Shown here in pieces: positions 11,298 through 24,300 of a stretch of DNA of 64,000 nucleotides. The position numbers and the translations under genes are program-made. Location of the stretch: contig NW_003101678.1 in NCBI RefSeq assembly GCF_000003855.2, positions 805,493 to 869,492 on the forward strand, given 5' to 3'. The DNA comes from Blastomyces gilchristii SLH14081 (Eukaryota; Ascomycota; Eurotiomycetes; Onygenales; Ajellomycetaceae). Within the stretch, counting starts at the first letter, position 1; each line of letters opens with the position of its first letter. The notes under the pieces were generated by a model. That model did no database searches and had not been told where the DNA came from. It saw nothing but the letters and a program-made list of their open reading frames with translations.

Positions 11298-12532
11298 TTG
11301 ATCTCTTCTTCTCTGATTATGTGTAGTTTTCATCAGTCAAGGGCCGCAATCTCAGATAATGCGGAACTCAGAGTTCAGATCAGATAATCATAGCTGACTT
11401 ATTTCACAAGATATTATCAGCTGCAGCTGCAGAGTCTCTCATTGAGAATATTCTCAATCTCTCACTCAAGTTCATTATCTTCTTCTATGATCTCTGATGA
11501 CTGTCAGTTGAAAGTCAGTTAAGAGAAGAATGAGTCAGTGACAGTCTGATAAAGCAAGCTTATGTGAAATGCATCATGAATCTCTGATGAAGTATTAAGA
11601 CAGTAGTTGTAACTGTCTAAGATTTCTGTCACTCTGTATTTCACATAGTGATAATTCAATGTATAGAATAAGTGTATGATCTGTATATTTTTAAGATTCA
11701 ATTATATAAGATCTTCTATCTTATACTGCTCTGCAGAATCTTATCAGATATTAACTTAATCTTTTTAATTCTGTTTAGTGCTTGCTATGAAGGCATCTAC
11801 TCAGTCACAGATATCTCATAGCTTCATTACTATATTATCAGTGATCTGAATTAGACTGCAGAGATTCAGTATGAACTGTATAATCTTTAGAAGATTTAAC
11901 ATCTTCATGTGATACTCATGTATAAGAAAGAACAGACTTACACTTGTTAAAACAGCATCTCAATCATTAATAGTGACTTTGATATGTAGAAGAAGATCAC
12001 ACTAGTTATCTTATAAATAGTTATAGAACTTATAAAGATAATTCTTCACTGTCTAAATTATTCATTCTGATATATCATCAGTCTCAGAGTAATAAGCAGT
12101 TGATAAACAGTATATAATCTTAAGAACTTGACAGATTCTTGTTCAGAGAGTGCTCATGAATTAATAATCTTAATCTGATACTACAGATCTCAGCAATTTA
12201 TACATTCAGTAGAATAGACTCTGTAGAAAGGCTTCAGTGACTTATTCAGTATTCATCTTAGTATAAGATTCTAATATGATATCTTTGCTCAATCAGTCAA
12301 TGATAATCAGAACATTCTTACAACTCTTACTCTTAGAGAGATTAATAGTGAAGTTAATTACTATATCTCATCAGATTCTATCAGAGACTTTGAGTGATTT
12401 CAGTAGGTCTTTTCTACAGTTCTTTCACAAGATGATAGAAGAACAATAGTTGTAGTTTCAGACAAAGCATCTAATGCTGTTCAATATCTCAGATCAGTAG
12501 AATTCTTGAGACATTATTTAATACAGTTGTTC

Positions 12533-12640
12533 NNNNNNNNNNNNNNNNNNNNNNNNNNNNNNNNNNNNNNNNNNNNNNNNNNNNNNNNNNNNNNNNNNNN
12601 NNNNNNNNNNNNNNNNNNNNNNNNNNNNNNNNNNNNNNNN
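12533..12640. other. Assembly gap of 108 N inside Gy2-b integrase
   Basis: Flanked by CAGTTGTTC and TCAGAATAAGAGACTC. The same interval in Gy2-a (17432-17500) holds about 64 bp between the corresponding flanks, and Gy2-c is similar. The true missing length is probably nearer 64 bp than 108. The minus-strand open frame that crosses the gap is an artefact. Confidence 0.95.
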
Positions 12641-13215
12641 TCAGAATAAGAGACTCAGTATCATTCACAGAATCACAGAGTGTTATTATTATCAATTGAG
12701 TATTCTGAGATATCAGTTCTTATACATAGTTCTGAAGAGAATCAGAGTACTTCTTGACATACTACTTCAGTGAGTGCTTGAAGAAGTTCATCAGTTTAAG
12801 CTATTATATATTATAATTCATTCAGTGTAGATTCAGAAGAAGTTGAGATATCAGTATCAGTATTGATATTAATATCAGTGTCAGTGTCAGTTCAGAGAGA
12901 GAATGTTCTAATCAGAGAAGTACACATAGTGTCATGAGTGATCTCATCATGATCAACTAGTATTTTCAGATCTAAGAGTCAGTGCTCTTAGTTCATTCAG
13001 TGAGTGTCTGTTATATTGAATAATATATCTTACTCTTGTCATGAGAGAGCATCTGTCATTGAGTTCTAGCTGCTGAGACAGTAGTGTATTGTGAAATGAA
13101 AATAGCTTAATAGCTTAGATCATCACATCTGTTATTCAGTAAGCTTACAGATGATAGTGAAGTATTTAAGATTCTTATAATCTGTGATTATCTCAAATTT
13201 GAAGACACTTCAGAG

Positions 13216-13720
13216 TAGACTGGCCGCCGGGACCATGAATTTCACATTTGATCTCATTTGATCTGATTCTATACATTTCTTGGCGTGAATCCCGCTGAGA
13301 CTAGTCATTAAAAAACATGCAAAGTGACTATATATCAAATCTCAAAATGAAACTGTGACTTGAAAAAAATGAGAAAGTGATCTCATTTGATCTCATTTAG
13401 TCTCATTCTTAGCATAAAGTTACTATTTTTAGACATTTTAAGGTTTTCTTTAGACTATTTTTAATTTTTTAAAAAGTAACACTTTTTGGTAATGCTCAAA
13501 TGAAATTTAAAGTCATTTAAAGCAATAAAAATAATTTAAATTGAGAAGTGAAAATCATGGTCTCATTTGAAAAATGTGACAAGAGTAGACAGTAAGTCTC
13601 ACTGGGACAGTATGAGACTACTATCTAATGTTAAAACCATGTAATGAGATCAGTCGAATTGGTAATGAGACTATCAAAAATTCTGGTCCTGGTCTCAGAC
13701 ACGGTCACACAGTCAGTCTA
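13216..13720 (+). mobile_element. MITE-1: internally deleted hAT-A derivative in Gy2-b
   Basis: 505 bp with ends TAGACTGGCCG and CAGTCTA, flanked by the perfect 8-bp TSD CTTCAGAG (13208-13215 and 13721-13728). Both ends match the ends of the 5.8-kb hAT-A elements (GGGACCATGAATTTCACATT on the left, GGTCTCAGACACGGTC on the right), while the interior is unrelated short AT-rich sequence. It carries no transposase and must have been moved by one supplied in trans. Confidence 0.9.
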
Positions 13721-16700
13721 CTTCAGAGCTCAGAGTCTCATTCTTCTAGACAGTGTACTATTGTAAGAAGTTTCTTGTCATAGATTTCATAGTTGCATTC
13801 AGCAGAACTCAGTTTCTTAGACATGAAAATGTATGATTATAAGACATCTTCATTATTATATTGTAATATAGCTTCTTCTGTAACATAGTCAGAGAAATTG
13901 ACTTTAATAACTATCTTATAATCAGAATGAAATATTATTAGTAGAGAGGTATTAATGAATATCTTCTTTATTCATATAAATGTAGCTTCAGTGTTCACTG
14001 ATCACTGAAATACTGAGTTCTTCTTAATAAGTTTTATAAGTGATCTCATGATATCTGAGAAGTTTCATATAAATCACTGATAGAAGTTAGTAAATTCAAT
14101 GAAGCTTTGTACATCTTTCACAGTATATAAAGCTTCTTATTCAAGAATAACAGAGATCTTCTCAGAATTCATTCAAATCTTCTTATCAGCTTCTATGATA
14201 AAATCTAGATATTTTATACTCTTGAATTCAAAATCACACTTGTTAATATCTATTGATAGTTCTACTTCTTATAATTATTATAATACTCTTCACACATGTT
14301 TCTGATATTTCTTTCTAAATTCATTGATGAAGATGAGAATATTATCAAGATATGCAGATACAAGCTCATTAAGAAAATCTTGAAGTGCTCAGTTAATATA
14401 CTTCTGAAATATACTGAGAGTGTTAGTCAGTTCAAAGAGTGTGACTACTCATTTAAAGAGATTATAATATGTTCAGAACACTGTAAGCTATTCATCTTCT
14501 TCAGTAATATAAATCTTATAAAACACAGTAATAATATCTAGCTTTATAAATCATTGAGCTTATCTAATATATGCTGAGATTTCATTGATAAGAAAAAAGA
14601 GATAACAGTCTTTCTTTATTAATCTGTTCAGATCTTGATAGTTCACACAGAATCAGAGTTCTTCACTTAGTTTCTTTGCAATAAGAATAGAAGCTGCAGT
14701 AAAAGAGTTGCTAATACATATGAATTTCTTATTTAACAGATTATTGAGTGTCTTTCAAAGAAGAAGAAGTTTATCTCAAGACATATTATAAAGATGATCT
14801 TATGATAATTCAGAATCTTTATCATTTTTCTTTTCTAACTTGATACTGTCATTTACTTCTGAGCCTTGTAAGAGAAGTATATTGATAATATTATCTTATC
14901 AGAAGATATCTAGGTATTTATGATATTATTAAGAGAGTTTTGTATGAGAATCTGTTATTATAGTACAGAATACCTTCTCTAGAGCTTTCTTAATATTAGT
15001 TAGACTAGTGAAGTAGATTATCATATAGTTTTACTGTCAGTGATCTTGTCAGTGTTCTTATCAGTGACTTTATCAGAAGCATTTTCAGAGCATTTCATAG
15101 ACATTGACAGAGATCTGCATTAAGATCATAGTCTTGTGAATATCATCTTTATGAATTCAATCATTATTGAGAAATATTAAACTTCTGTTTCAAGTATTTA
15201 ATAAGATGTGTTGTTCAGATAGTCAGATGAGTTCTAGTATAAGATTATAGTTAAGATTATTAATCTTATATATATAAGCATCTTTATATTGATATTCTCT
15301 GACATCTATATTTAGTTTCATCATGTAACAGATACAAATATCTTTTGAGCTATCAAATTCTGTAAGAAGTCAGAGTTTTAGTAAGAGAATACACTGAAGA
15401 TTATAGTGTCTTACAACTGAAGATTTAATTATTGCATAGTAGCATAGATCACTGTCTATCATAGCTTTCATATTATATATATTATCTATCACAGTAGATA
15501 CAAGAATTATATTCATTGTTATTTTCTCTTTAAATTATTATCATCTGATCTCTTTAAGCTTCTGTTTACAAATTTGAACAGAAGCTAATCTTTTTCCCAT
15601 TTTATCAGAACATTCTCATAGTTATCTTCTGAATTCTTCTTTAATATGACATGATTGACACAGACTGATACTGATTCATTCTTTGAGTGAGAAGATATAT
15701 AGACTGATTAGCAGTTAAAAGCAATGTGTTCTGATCAGTTACAGTTAATGTACACTTCTTGTTAATATTAATCAGTGACTTCTTTGAGAGTGATTTCAGA
15801 AACTTAAAAGCCTGTTCAAACAGCAGAAACTCTTGCTTATGTATAGATATTCAAGTCTACTCAGTTCATAGCATCTGCATTGTTATTATTCTTCAGCACA
15901 GATGTATAAGTAGTTGAGATGTAACATCTTCTGCTACTGTTCTGTATACTCTTAAGCTTAATAAGACAGTTATTCAATGTCTGAAGTTGTATGCAGAAGT
16001 CTTCATAAGTTGAGACTTTGTCTACACTTACAAGAGTCTGTAAAAGTTCAAAAGTTAATGTCTTCTTAAGCAGATTAATCTTTATTCAATTCTTTCAAGA
16101 TTGATCACCTGCTTCTAGAATCTTAGTATCAAAGTCAGGGATGAATGTTGTAAGAGAAGTGTTTCTCTGTCAGATACTCTGTAATCAATCTAATACTTTC
16201 TGTTGCATAGTAGTGTCTCAGAACAGAATATTAAAATATTTAATAATATTATCAGATATTTGTAATACTGATTTACATACTTTTATTCATGAATGAAACT
16301 TCTGTCTTGTATAATTCTTCAATTATTCATTGATATATCAATCTTGATTGATTAGTGAACTGATGGCATCTTCATCTACACTTAGTTTCATAAGTATTTT
16401 CAATCTTCATGATGAGTAGAGAGTGAGATCAGAAGTATTAAAAGATGTGAGAGTATCTAAGCATTTCTTCAGTGTTCACATTGTATTCATATTCAATTCT
16501 ATCAGTGTTGAAATTGTCTGTGCAGAAGTTCCTTGTTGAGATAATTACTGAATCTCTTTATATTGACATTGTTAAGTCACATGCATATCAGCTATTTATT
16601 ATTATTATAATTTTAACATTGCTCAGAGTCACTGTGACACTGCATCTATACTTGCATTCAAGAATTCTCTCATATTATTGTTAGACATGATTATATCATT

Positions 16701-16997
16701 CATCAGATGTGTGATATCTATAAAATCTGAAGAAGTGTAATTATATGAATATCTCATATATCTAAGATATCAGAACTCTCAGATTTTTCACTGATATTCT
16801 CTTTGTAAGATCTTGTTACAGAGTCAGAGTGACTGATAAGCAAGTATCTATCTAGAGACTCAGTGTTCACTTAATCAATTAAGACTCAGTGTTCACTTAA
16901 CTGATTGATTATTTCTCTATTTCTTACATGTTGTTACATGTTCAGATATCTCAGTAGATAATTGTTTCTAATAAGAAGATGATGAATGTTTCTCAAG

Positions 16998-17292
16998 TGT
17001 AAGAGGTCTATACTGAATAGATTGATATAATATTTATAGATCTTATATAACAAAGTGAAAAATGTTAAAGAAGAAAAGGAAAGAGAAAGTGCGAGAATCA
17101 GTGATCAGAGTGAATATTTATATGTGTATGCACTGATGTACGCGGTGAAGCTTCAGAGCGGAAGAATAGAAATTCTGTGAGTTTTTCAGCTGAGAATCAG
17201 CGATTGAGAATGACCGAGAATCAGAGCTTTCAGCGAAATCTATGAAGTGTAATGAAATAGTCTATATAATTGATCGGGCGCAGCTTGCTATA
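16998..17292 (-). repeat. Right (5') LTR of Gy2-b
   Basis: 295 bp, TGTAAGAGGTC to TTGCTATA. It keeps several CpG (GTACGCGG, GACCGAG, TCGGGCGCAG) lost in its partner at 11003. The two LTRs were identical at insertion, so the differences measure later decay. Confidence 0.88.
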
Positions 17293-17297
17293 AGTGA

Positions 17298-20200
17298 TTT
17301 CAGTAGGCCTTTTCTACAGTTCTTTCACAAGATAACAGAAGAACAACAGTTGCAGTTTCAGATAAAACATCTGATACTGTTTAATATCTCAGATCAGTAG
17401 AACTCTTGAGAGATCATTCAATACAGTTGTTCATAATCTGAATAGTCAGTTATACAAGAATCATGCATCTCTTGCATTATCTGAGTGTGTAGAAGTTCAG
17501 AGTGAGAGACTCAGCATCATTCACAGAATTGCAGAACATTATTATCATTGATTAAGTATTCTCAGATGTCAGTTCTTATACATAGTTCTGAGAGAAATCA
17601 AAGTGCTTCTTGACATACTGTCTCAGTGAGTGCTTAGAGAAGTTTATCAGTTTAAGCTGATATATGTTACAATTCATTCAATGTAGGTTCAGAAGATGTT
17701 CTGATCAGTGAAGTATGTATAGTACTATAAGCAGTCTCATTGTGATCAACTAATATCTTTAGATTCAAGAGTCAGTGTTCTTAGTTCATTTAGTGAGTAT
17801 CTGTTATATTAAATAGCATATCTTACTCTCATCATGAGAAAACATCTGTCATCAAATTCTGACTGTCAGAACAGTAGTGTATTATAAAATAAAAACAGCT
17901 TAAGAACTTAGATGATCACATCTATTAGTCAGTAAGCTTATAAATAATTATAAAATACTTGAGATTCTTATAATCTGTGATTATCTTAAATTCAGAGATA
18001 CTTCAGAGTTTAAAGTCTCATTCTTCTAGACAGTGTACTATTGTGAGAAGCTTCTTATCATAGATCTCATAGTTACATTCAGCAGGACTCAGTTTCTTAG
18101 ACATGAAGACACATAATTATAAGATATTTTCATTATCATATTGCAATATAGCTCTCTCCATAATATAGTCAGAGAAGTCAGCTTCAATAACTGTTTTATA
18201 ATCAGAGTTAAATATTATTAAAAGAGAGATATTGATGAACATCTTCTTTATCTGTATAAATGCAGCTTCAGTGTTTGCTGATCACTGAAATACTGAGTTC
18301 TTCTTAATAAGTTCTGTAAGTGATCTCATGATATCTGAGAAGTTTTATATAAATCACTGATAGAAGTTAGCAAATCTGATGAAGCTTTGTATATCTTTCA
18401 CAGTACATGAAGCTTCTCATTCAAGAATGATAGAGATCTTCTCAGAATTTATTTGAATCTTCTTATCAGCTTCTATGATAAAACCTAGATACTTTGTACT
18501 CTTGACTTCAAAATCACAATTGTTAATATCTATTAATAGTTCTGCTTCTCATAATCATTGTAATACTCTTTATATGTGTTCTTGATATTCTTTTCTGAAC
18601 TCATCAGTGAAGATAAGAATGTCATTGAGATATACAGATATAAATTTATCAAGGAAATCTCAGAGTGCTCAGTTGATATACTTCTGAAATATACTGAGAG
18701 TGTTAGTCAGTTCAAAGAGTGTGACTACTCATTTAAAGAGATTATAATATGTTCAGAATGCTGTAAGCCATTCATCTTCTTCAGTGATATGAATCTTATG
18801 AAACACAGTGATGATATCTAGCTTTGTAAATTATTGAGCTTATTCAATGCAAGCTAGAATTTTATTAATAAGAGATAAAGAATAGCAGTTCTTCTTGATT
18901 AATCTGTTCAATTCTCAATAGTTCACACAGAATCAGAGTTCTTCATCTGGTTTCTTTGCAAAGAGAATAGAGACTGTGATAGAAGAGTTGCTAACATGTA
19001 TAAATTCTTTATTCAACAGATTATTAAGTGTCTTCTGAAGAAGAAGAAGTTCATCTCAGAACATATTATCAAGAAGGCCTCACAGTAATTCAGAGTTCTT
19101 ATTATCTTCCTTTTCTAACTTGATACTGTGATTCACTCCTGAGCCTCATAAAGAGAGTAGGTTCATAATGTTGTCTTGTTGAAAGACATCTAGGTATTTA
19201 CAATATTATTGAGAGAGTTTTGTATGAGAATCTGTTATTGTAACATAGAATAACTTTTCTAGAGCTTTTTTAATATTAATCAGACTAATGAGTAGATTGT
19301 TATATAATCTTACTACTGACTCTGTCAGTGACTTTGTCAGAAGTTCTTTCAGAGCATTTCATAAGCATTGACAGATATCTGCGTCAGGTTCATAGTCTTG
19401 TGAATGTTATCTTTGTGAATTCTATCATTGCTAGAGAATATTAAGCTCCTGTTTTAAGCATTTAATAAGATGCCTTGTTCAGATAGTCAGACAATTATTA
19501 TTATTATTATTATTCTTCAATTATAGATGTATGCAGTCAGAGACTATGACATCTACCTGAGAATCTTTAGATGGCAGGGTTTTTCCTATATCTATAGAGT
19601 CAACTATTATACATTTATCAATTTCAGATATGCAAAATCAGAAAATTCCAGCTCAGAATACAAAAACTGTTTACAAATTGCAGTATTTCAACACCTTCTG
19701 ATACTTTGAAACCATTTGAAAATATCATGACAAAGGAAAAGAGAACATAGTCTTAAAGATAGACATATTAAATAGCTAGATAGAAAAGAACAGAAAGAAA
19801 CAAGTACAGTAAAGAGAGACTATAACAAAATAAAATTATTAACAGATAGTATATAGCTGTTTTAACAGACTATATCTAATCAATTTCCATCTCTTCATAT
19901 TCAGATACTTCTGAATTCAGCCATTTTCTTGTAGCTGCTTGAGTTTCTGATAGAAAGTCTATTAAGTATTTAATTCCTGTCTCAGATGAGAATAAGAACC
20001 TCATATTTAATTAATTTAAATCATACTTCTTCTTTAATCTGACTCTGAGACTATTGTATAATGCACAATGTATTACAATATGCTCAGGATTTTCATTCGC
20101 ATTGCAGAATGAGCACTCTGTTGAATCAAATCTGTCATCAAATCTTTGTATATAGGATTTGAAATAACCATGTCCTAGTTTCAGCTGAATTATAGATGAG

Positions 20201-22020
20201 AATATTTTCTTTTTACAGATAGTCAGACAAGTTCTAGCATAAGATTATAGTCAAGATTATCAACTTTATATATATAAGTATCTTCATATTGATGTTCTCT
20301 GACATCTATATTCAGTTTCATCATATAACAGATGCAAATGTTTTTCAGATTATTAAATTCTGTGAGAAGTTAGAATTTTAATAAGAGAATACACTAAAGA
20401 TTGAAATATCTTATAACTGAAGATTTAATTATTGTATCATAGTATAGATCACTATCTATCATGACTTTCATATTATATATATTATTTATCACAGTAGATA
20501 TAAGAATCATGTTCATTGTTATTTTCTCTTTAAAATATTATTATCTGACCTCTTCAAGCTTCTGCTTGCAAATTTGAACAGAAGCTAATCTTTCCCCTGT
20601 TTCATCTGAGCATGTTTATAGTTATCTTCTGAATCTTTCTCTAATGCAAGGTGATTGATGTGAACAGATGCTGATTCATTTTTTAAGTGAGAAGATATGT
20701 AGACTGATTAGCAGTTGAAAGTGATATGTTCTGATTAGTTACAGTTGATACATACTTCTTATTAATATCAATTGATGACTTCTTTGAGAGCAATTTCAGA
20801 GACTCAGAAGCTTGTTCAGGTGGTAGAGACCCTTGTTTATATAAAGATATTTAAGTCTACTCAATTTATAACATCTGTATTATTGTCATTCTTTGACACA
20901 GGTGAATGAGTGACTGAAATATAATATCTTCTACTGCTGTTCTGTATACTCTTAAGCTTAGTGAGACAGTTGTTCAATGTTCAGAGTTGTATGCAGAAGT
21001 CTTCATAAGTCTGATCTTCATTTATACTTATAAGAGTCTGTAGAAGTTTAAAAGTTAGTATCTTCTTAAGCATGCTAATCTTTATTTAATTCTCTCAAGA
21101 TTGATTATCTGCTTCTAGAATCTTGATATCATAGTCAGAGATGAATGTAGTAAGAGAAGTATTTCTCTGTTAAGTACTCTGTAATTAATCTAATACTTTC
21201 TGCTGTGTAGTAGTATCTCTGAACAGAATATTAAGATGTCTGATAATGTTTTCAGATGTATGTAATACTGATTTATATACTTTCATTCATGAATGAAACT
21301 TCTGTTTCACGCGATCTTTCAATCAATTATTAATATATCAATCTTGATTAGTTAACAGACTGATGACATCTCTATCTATACTTAGTTTCATGAGTATTTT
21401 CAATCTTCATGATGAATAGAGAGTGAGATCACAAGTATTAAAATATATAGAAGTGTCTAGACATTTCTTCAGTACTTGTATCAGATTTATATCTGATTCA
21501 GTCAGTGTTGAAATTGTCTGTGCAGAGATTTCTTATTAAGATAATTATTGAATTTTCTCACATTGATATTATTGAGTTGCATGCATATCAGCTATCTGTT
21601 GCTGTTATAATTTCAACATTGCTTAGAGTCACTGTGACACTGTATCTATACTTGTATTCAAGAGTTCTCTCATATTATCAGTAGACATAGCTATATTATT
21701 TGTCAGATGTATAGTATCTGTGAAATCAGAAGTAGTGTAATTGTATGAATATTTCATATGTCTAAGATGTCAGAACTTTCAGGTCTTTCACTAACATTCT
21801 CTTATAAGATCTTGTTCTCTTCATGAGATCTTGTTGCAGAGTCAGAGTAACTGATGAGTAAGCTTCTATTCTAGAGACTCAGTGTTCACTTAACTGATTG
21901 TTTATTTCTCTATTTCTTACATATTATTATGCATTCAGATATCTTCTTGATAAATAATTATTTCTAATAAGAAGATAATAAACATGAATAATTGTTTCTA
22001 ATGAGAAGACAATGAACATT
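17298..22020 (-). pseudogene. Gy2-a gag, protease, RT, RNase H and N-terminal integrase (decayed)
   Basis: Read on the minus strand. Gag lies at about 21900-20700, and its CCHC knuckle near 20757-20716 keeps all four ligands (CINCN-stop-SEHITFNC). Protease and linker (about 20700-19000) are interrupted by the LINE fragment at 19495-20215. RT at about 18960-18580 has VYLNDILIF for YLDDILIF, with the first Asp changed to Asn. RNase H follows at about 18200-17930 and the integrase at 17900-17298, continuing beyond Gy2-b at 10997. The stop inside the knuckle is TAA where Gy2-b and Gy2-c have TAA and TGA, which fits a Trp codon hit twice. Confidence 0.75.
19495..20215 (-). mobile_element. LINE-T fragment: 5'-truncated Tad1-like LINE, 3' 721 bp
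   Basis: Flanked by the 15-bp duplication CAGATAGTCAGACAA (19480-19494 and 20216-20230). On the minus strand it reads the last part of ORF2, including a C-terminal zinc finger (CSFCNANENPEHIVIHC, about 20125-20069), then about 360 bp of 3' UTR ending in an AAT repeat at 19495. It matches 54066-54780 of the long copy but is less mutated: here the finger His is intact, where the long copy has Tyr. 5' truncation with long TSDs is typical of target-primed reverse transcription. Confidence 0.92.
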
Positions 22021-22027
22021 TTCCTAG

Positions 22028-22350
22028 TATAAGAGGCCTACACTGAATAGATTGATATAATATTTATAGGTCTTATATAACAAAGAGGAAAACATTAGAA
22101 AAGAAAAACAAAAGAGAAAGTGTGAGAATCAGCAATTGAAGCAGATATTTATACATGTATGAGATGAAGCTTCAGAGTGAAAGAATAGAAATGAGCGGAT
22201 ATCTATACGCGTATGAACTGAAGCTCAGAGTGAAAGAATAGAAACTCTGTGAGTTCTTCAGCTGAGGATCAGCGACCGAGAATCGGAGCTTTCAGCAGGA
22301 ATCTATGAAGTGTAATGTAATAGTCTATCAATCGGGCGTAGCCTGCTACA
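22028..22350 (-). repeat. Right (5') LTR of Gy2-a
   Basis: 323 bp, TATAAGAGGCC to GCCTGCTACA, followed by the TSD TATTT. It retains CpG-rich blocks (CAGCGACCGAGAATCGGAG, ATCGGGCGTAG) that the left LTR has lost, and two internal repeat units. Confidence 0.88.
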
Positions 22351-22523
22351 TATTTAATTATAACTGAATTAAGTTGATAAGTATAGTGTTATTAAGATGA
22401 GATACTCAGTCACACTATAATAAATAATTGAATTGAAATATCAAATGCACTGAGTAGATCTTTAATTTAAATTATATAATAAAGTTATTACTATAATAAT
22501 CACTGATTATAATAATAATATTA
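22351..22523 (+). other. Cop1 segment 3: host sequence between Gy2-a and Gy3
   Basis: 173 bp of AT-rich sequence belonging to the decayed copia-like host. No frame can be read with confidence. It ends in ATTA, which is repeated at 45033-45036 beyond Gy3. Confidence 0.55.
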
Positions 22524-22690
22524 TGTGGTTCGGAAGAATGTACGACCACCGGATAATAACGCGGCCGCTTTCAAACGTGCTTACAAATGTAAAGAGGCCA
22601 TAGCGGCCACTAATTAATTTAGTATAATGTATATAAGAAGCCGGCGTACGCCTGTAATCATACACTGACTCAAGCAACCTTTGAATGACA
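22524..22690 (+). repeat. 5' LTR of Gy3
   Basis: 167 bp, TGTGGTTCGGAAG to TTTGAATGACA. Strikingly CpG-rich for this window (ACGCGGCCGC, GCCGGCGTACGCC). It matches the right LTR base for base in length. The open frame on its minus strand is not a gene. Confidence 0.85.
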
Positions 22691-22759
22691 TCTAGTAGCA
22701 TGTCTAAAAGCTGATGAGAAGCATAGACTTCTTCAGAATGTGATAATTCTATCTATGAA

Positions 22760-24300
22760 ATGATTTGTAGTTATTATGACAGTGTGATTCTAAAATATCT
22801 CAAAAGATAGTGTATGAAGAAGTGATGAGTGAAAGAGCATCTAATTGATACTACTCTGCTTATAGAGGAAAAACTTCATACTCAAGCAAATATCATGTAT
22901 ATAAATGAAGAAGGTGTGAGAAAGAGAATAAGAACAGTAAATCAGATTCAAAGAAGTCTGCTCTCTACTCAGAAGAATAAAAGAGAGATAATTATCACTG
23001 AAGTTATATAATAATAATAGACATCATAGAATGATAGACACTGTATAATCAATGAAAAAGCACTGAAATGAATATCTCTTCTAGTTAATATAAACACTCT
23101 TCTCTACTATCTGAATCAGAAGATATGCAGAACCTCTCAGAGAGTTTACTTAAAGTAGTAAGAAAAACAGCTGAGACTGCTGAACTGAAATCAAAGCTCT
23201 GTACATATATTAGAATTCTAAATGAAATCAAAGTCTTGTGTATACAGTGATAGACTGAAGTGAAAGCTAAATAATAATTGATATTTACTATGAAGCAAGT
23301 ATTTATCATGAAGAGCTTTACTGATGCAATTATTACTATTGATAAGAATAAAGAAAATCAGATTATAAATCTTCAGTGAGAGATTGAATATTTATATAGT
23401 CAGATAATTACACTGAATCTGAAGATCTTATTATAATTATTTATAATCTCTTCAGAGATATACACATTATCTGAGATCACTGCATATAATAAGAATTTAA
23501 GTATAGAATATATTAAGCTGAGAGATCTGCTGAAGTTATTAAGCTTTAATAATAACTAAAAAAATAATGCTATAATTAGCTGACTAAGTTAAAAACAGTC
23601 ATATTATCAGATTGAGTGTGAACTTATAGACAGATAGTTAATGAAATTTCAACAAGTCTTAAAATCTGTTATATTTCCATATGAAAAAGTGAAGTTATTA
23701 TGAATAATCAGTGAAAAGATAAATCTCATAGATCTGAAGCAGTAATCATTCTTATAAATATAAAATGAGTTTTTTAAATAAATCTTGCACAACTTTGAGA
23801 AAGTAAATATATAAGATAAATATTATAAATACTTCACAGAGTGTAGATAAGTGAGTAATTTTATATTATACTTTACACACTTCAGCTTATACTATCTTAT
23901 ATTAAATGAGAAGCTTTCAACATCTTTCTATTTACAGATCTTTATTCATGATCTTATATCTGAGTTAAGAGTAAAATGAAAATGCTTAAGCTTATAACTA
24001 AGTACAGTGAAAGAAGCATATAATATTCTTATTGTATAGAAATAAGTAAGTCAGCTGTAATAGAAAATACTATAATTAAGTATATCTCAGTAGAGAATAA
24101 GTAATCAGACTTCTATGACATAAGTTACACACTTAGATATAATATATCTAGATTTGAATATCATTATTAAAATACTAAATTCTCTGAAAAAGAGATTCTC
24201 TGAGTGAAAATCTTGATATTATGAGTATCAAGCTTGCTTCAACTGCAGATGCTAAAATCATGATATAAAAGATTACACACAGTGTGTGCAGTTAAGAGAA
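22760..24300 (+). pseudogene. Gy3 gag (decayed)
   Basis: A long, stop-ridden plus-strand frame ends in a CCHC-type zinc knuckle at 24235-24276: Cys at 24235 and 24244, His at 24259, and Tyr (TAC) at 24274 where the last Cys should be. Upstream, 22829-23011 stays open for 60 codons (start MKEHLIDTTLLIEEK) and is rich in charged residues, as in gag. Gag normally packages the RNA. This one is unusable. Confidence 0.5.

Larger units (their letters stand above)
11340..16960 (-). pseudogene. Gy2-b gag-pol polyprotein, decayed; chromodomain at the C-terminus
   Basis: Read on the minus strand. The gag CCHC knuckle near 15780-15740 reads YINCN-stop-SEHIAFNC, with the first Cys changed to Tyr. The RT near 14680-14330 has a CVNYQDLNRL match to VDYRxLN, and YLDNILIF stands for the catalytic YLDD, with the last Asp changed to Asn. 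RNase H (about 13930-13728, continuing 13215-13100 beyond MITE-1) has FEIITDYKNLKYF. The integrase runs through 13000-11750 with the N gap inside it, and its C-terminus at 11701-11519 reads FHISLL. The chromodomain (about 11500-11340) reads YLVK-stop-VSYD and ALSEIAALD, matching the YLVKWxGYD core with Trp lost to TGA. No part is translatable now. Confidence 0.75.
11003..17292 (-). mobile_element. Gy2-b: chromovirus copy nested in the integrase region of Gy2-a
   Basis: Two 295-bp LTRs (11003-11297 and 16998-17292) are flanked by AGTAA (10998-11002) and AGTGA (17293-17297), a 5-bp TSD differing by one G-to-A change. The Gy2-a sequence resumes exactly at the duplication (GTGATTTCAGTAGG). It contains the N gap (12533-12640) and MITE-1 (13216-13720). 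The net size is about 5.7-5.8 kb, the same as Gy2-a and Gy2-c. The likely polypurine tract is the plus-strand pyrimidine run at 11302-11314. Confidence 0.9.
9564..22350 (-). mobile_element. Gy2-a: Ty3/gypsy chromovirus, minus strand, interrupted by Gy2-b and a LINE fragment
   Basis: The LTRs are 323 bp each (9564-9886 and 22028-22350), flanked by the 5-bp TSD TATTT (9559-9563 and 22351-22355). Removing Gy2-b (11003-17297) and the LINE fragment (19495-20230) leaves about 5.76 kb. Genes read leftward: gag, protease, RT, RNase H, integrase, chromodomain. A pyrimidine run on the plus strand at 9891-9902, next to the left LTR, is the polypurine tract of the minus-strand element. I found no clear primer-binding site. 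Confidence 0.9.

Noticed and set aside
12489..12695. Open frame across the N gap
   Set aside because: Only the unknown bases keep it open. The Gy2 integrase lies here on the same strand in another reading.
14099..14541. Plus-strand frames conserved at 14099-14541, 18576-18821 and 48260-48717
   Set aside because: They lie antisense to the Gy2 reverse transcriptase, and their similarity follows from the three Gy2 copies.
22507..22701. 64-codon minus-strand frame in CpG-rich DNA, possibly a host gene fragment (also 45103-44891)
   Set aside because: It coincides with the two 167-bp Gy3 LTRs. The CpG content reflects escape from mutation, not coding.
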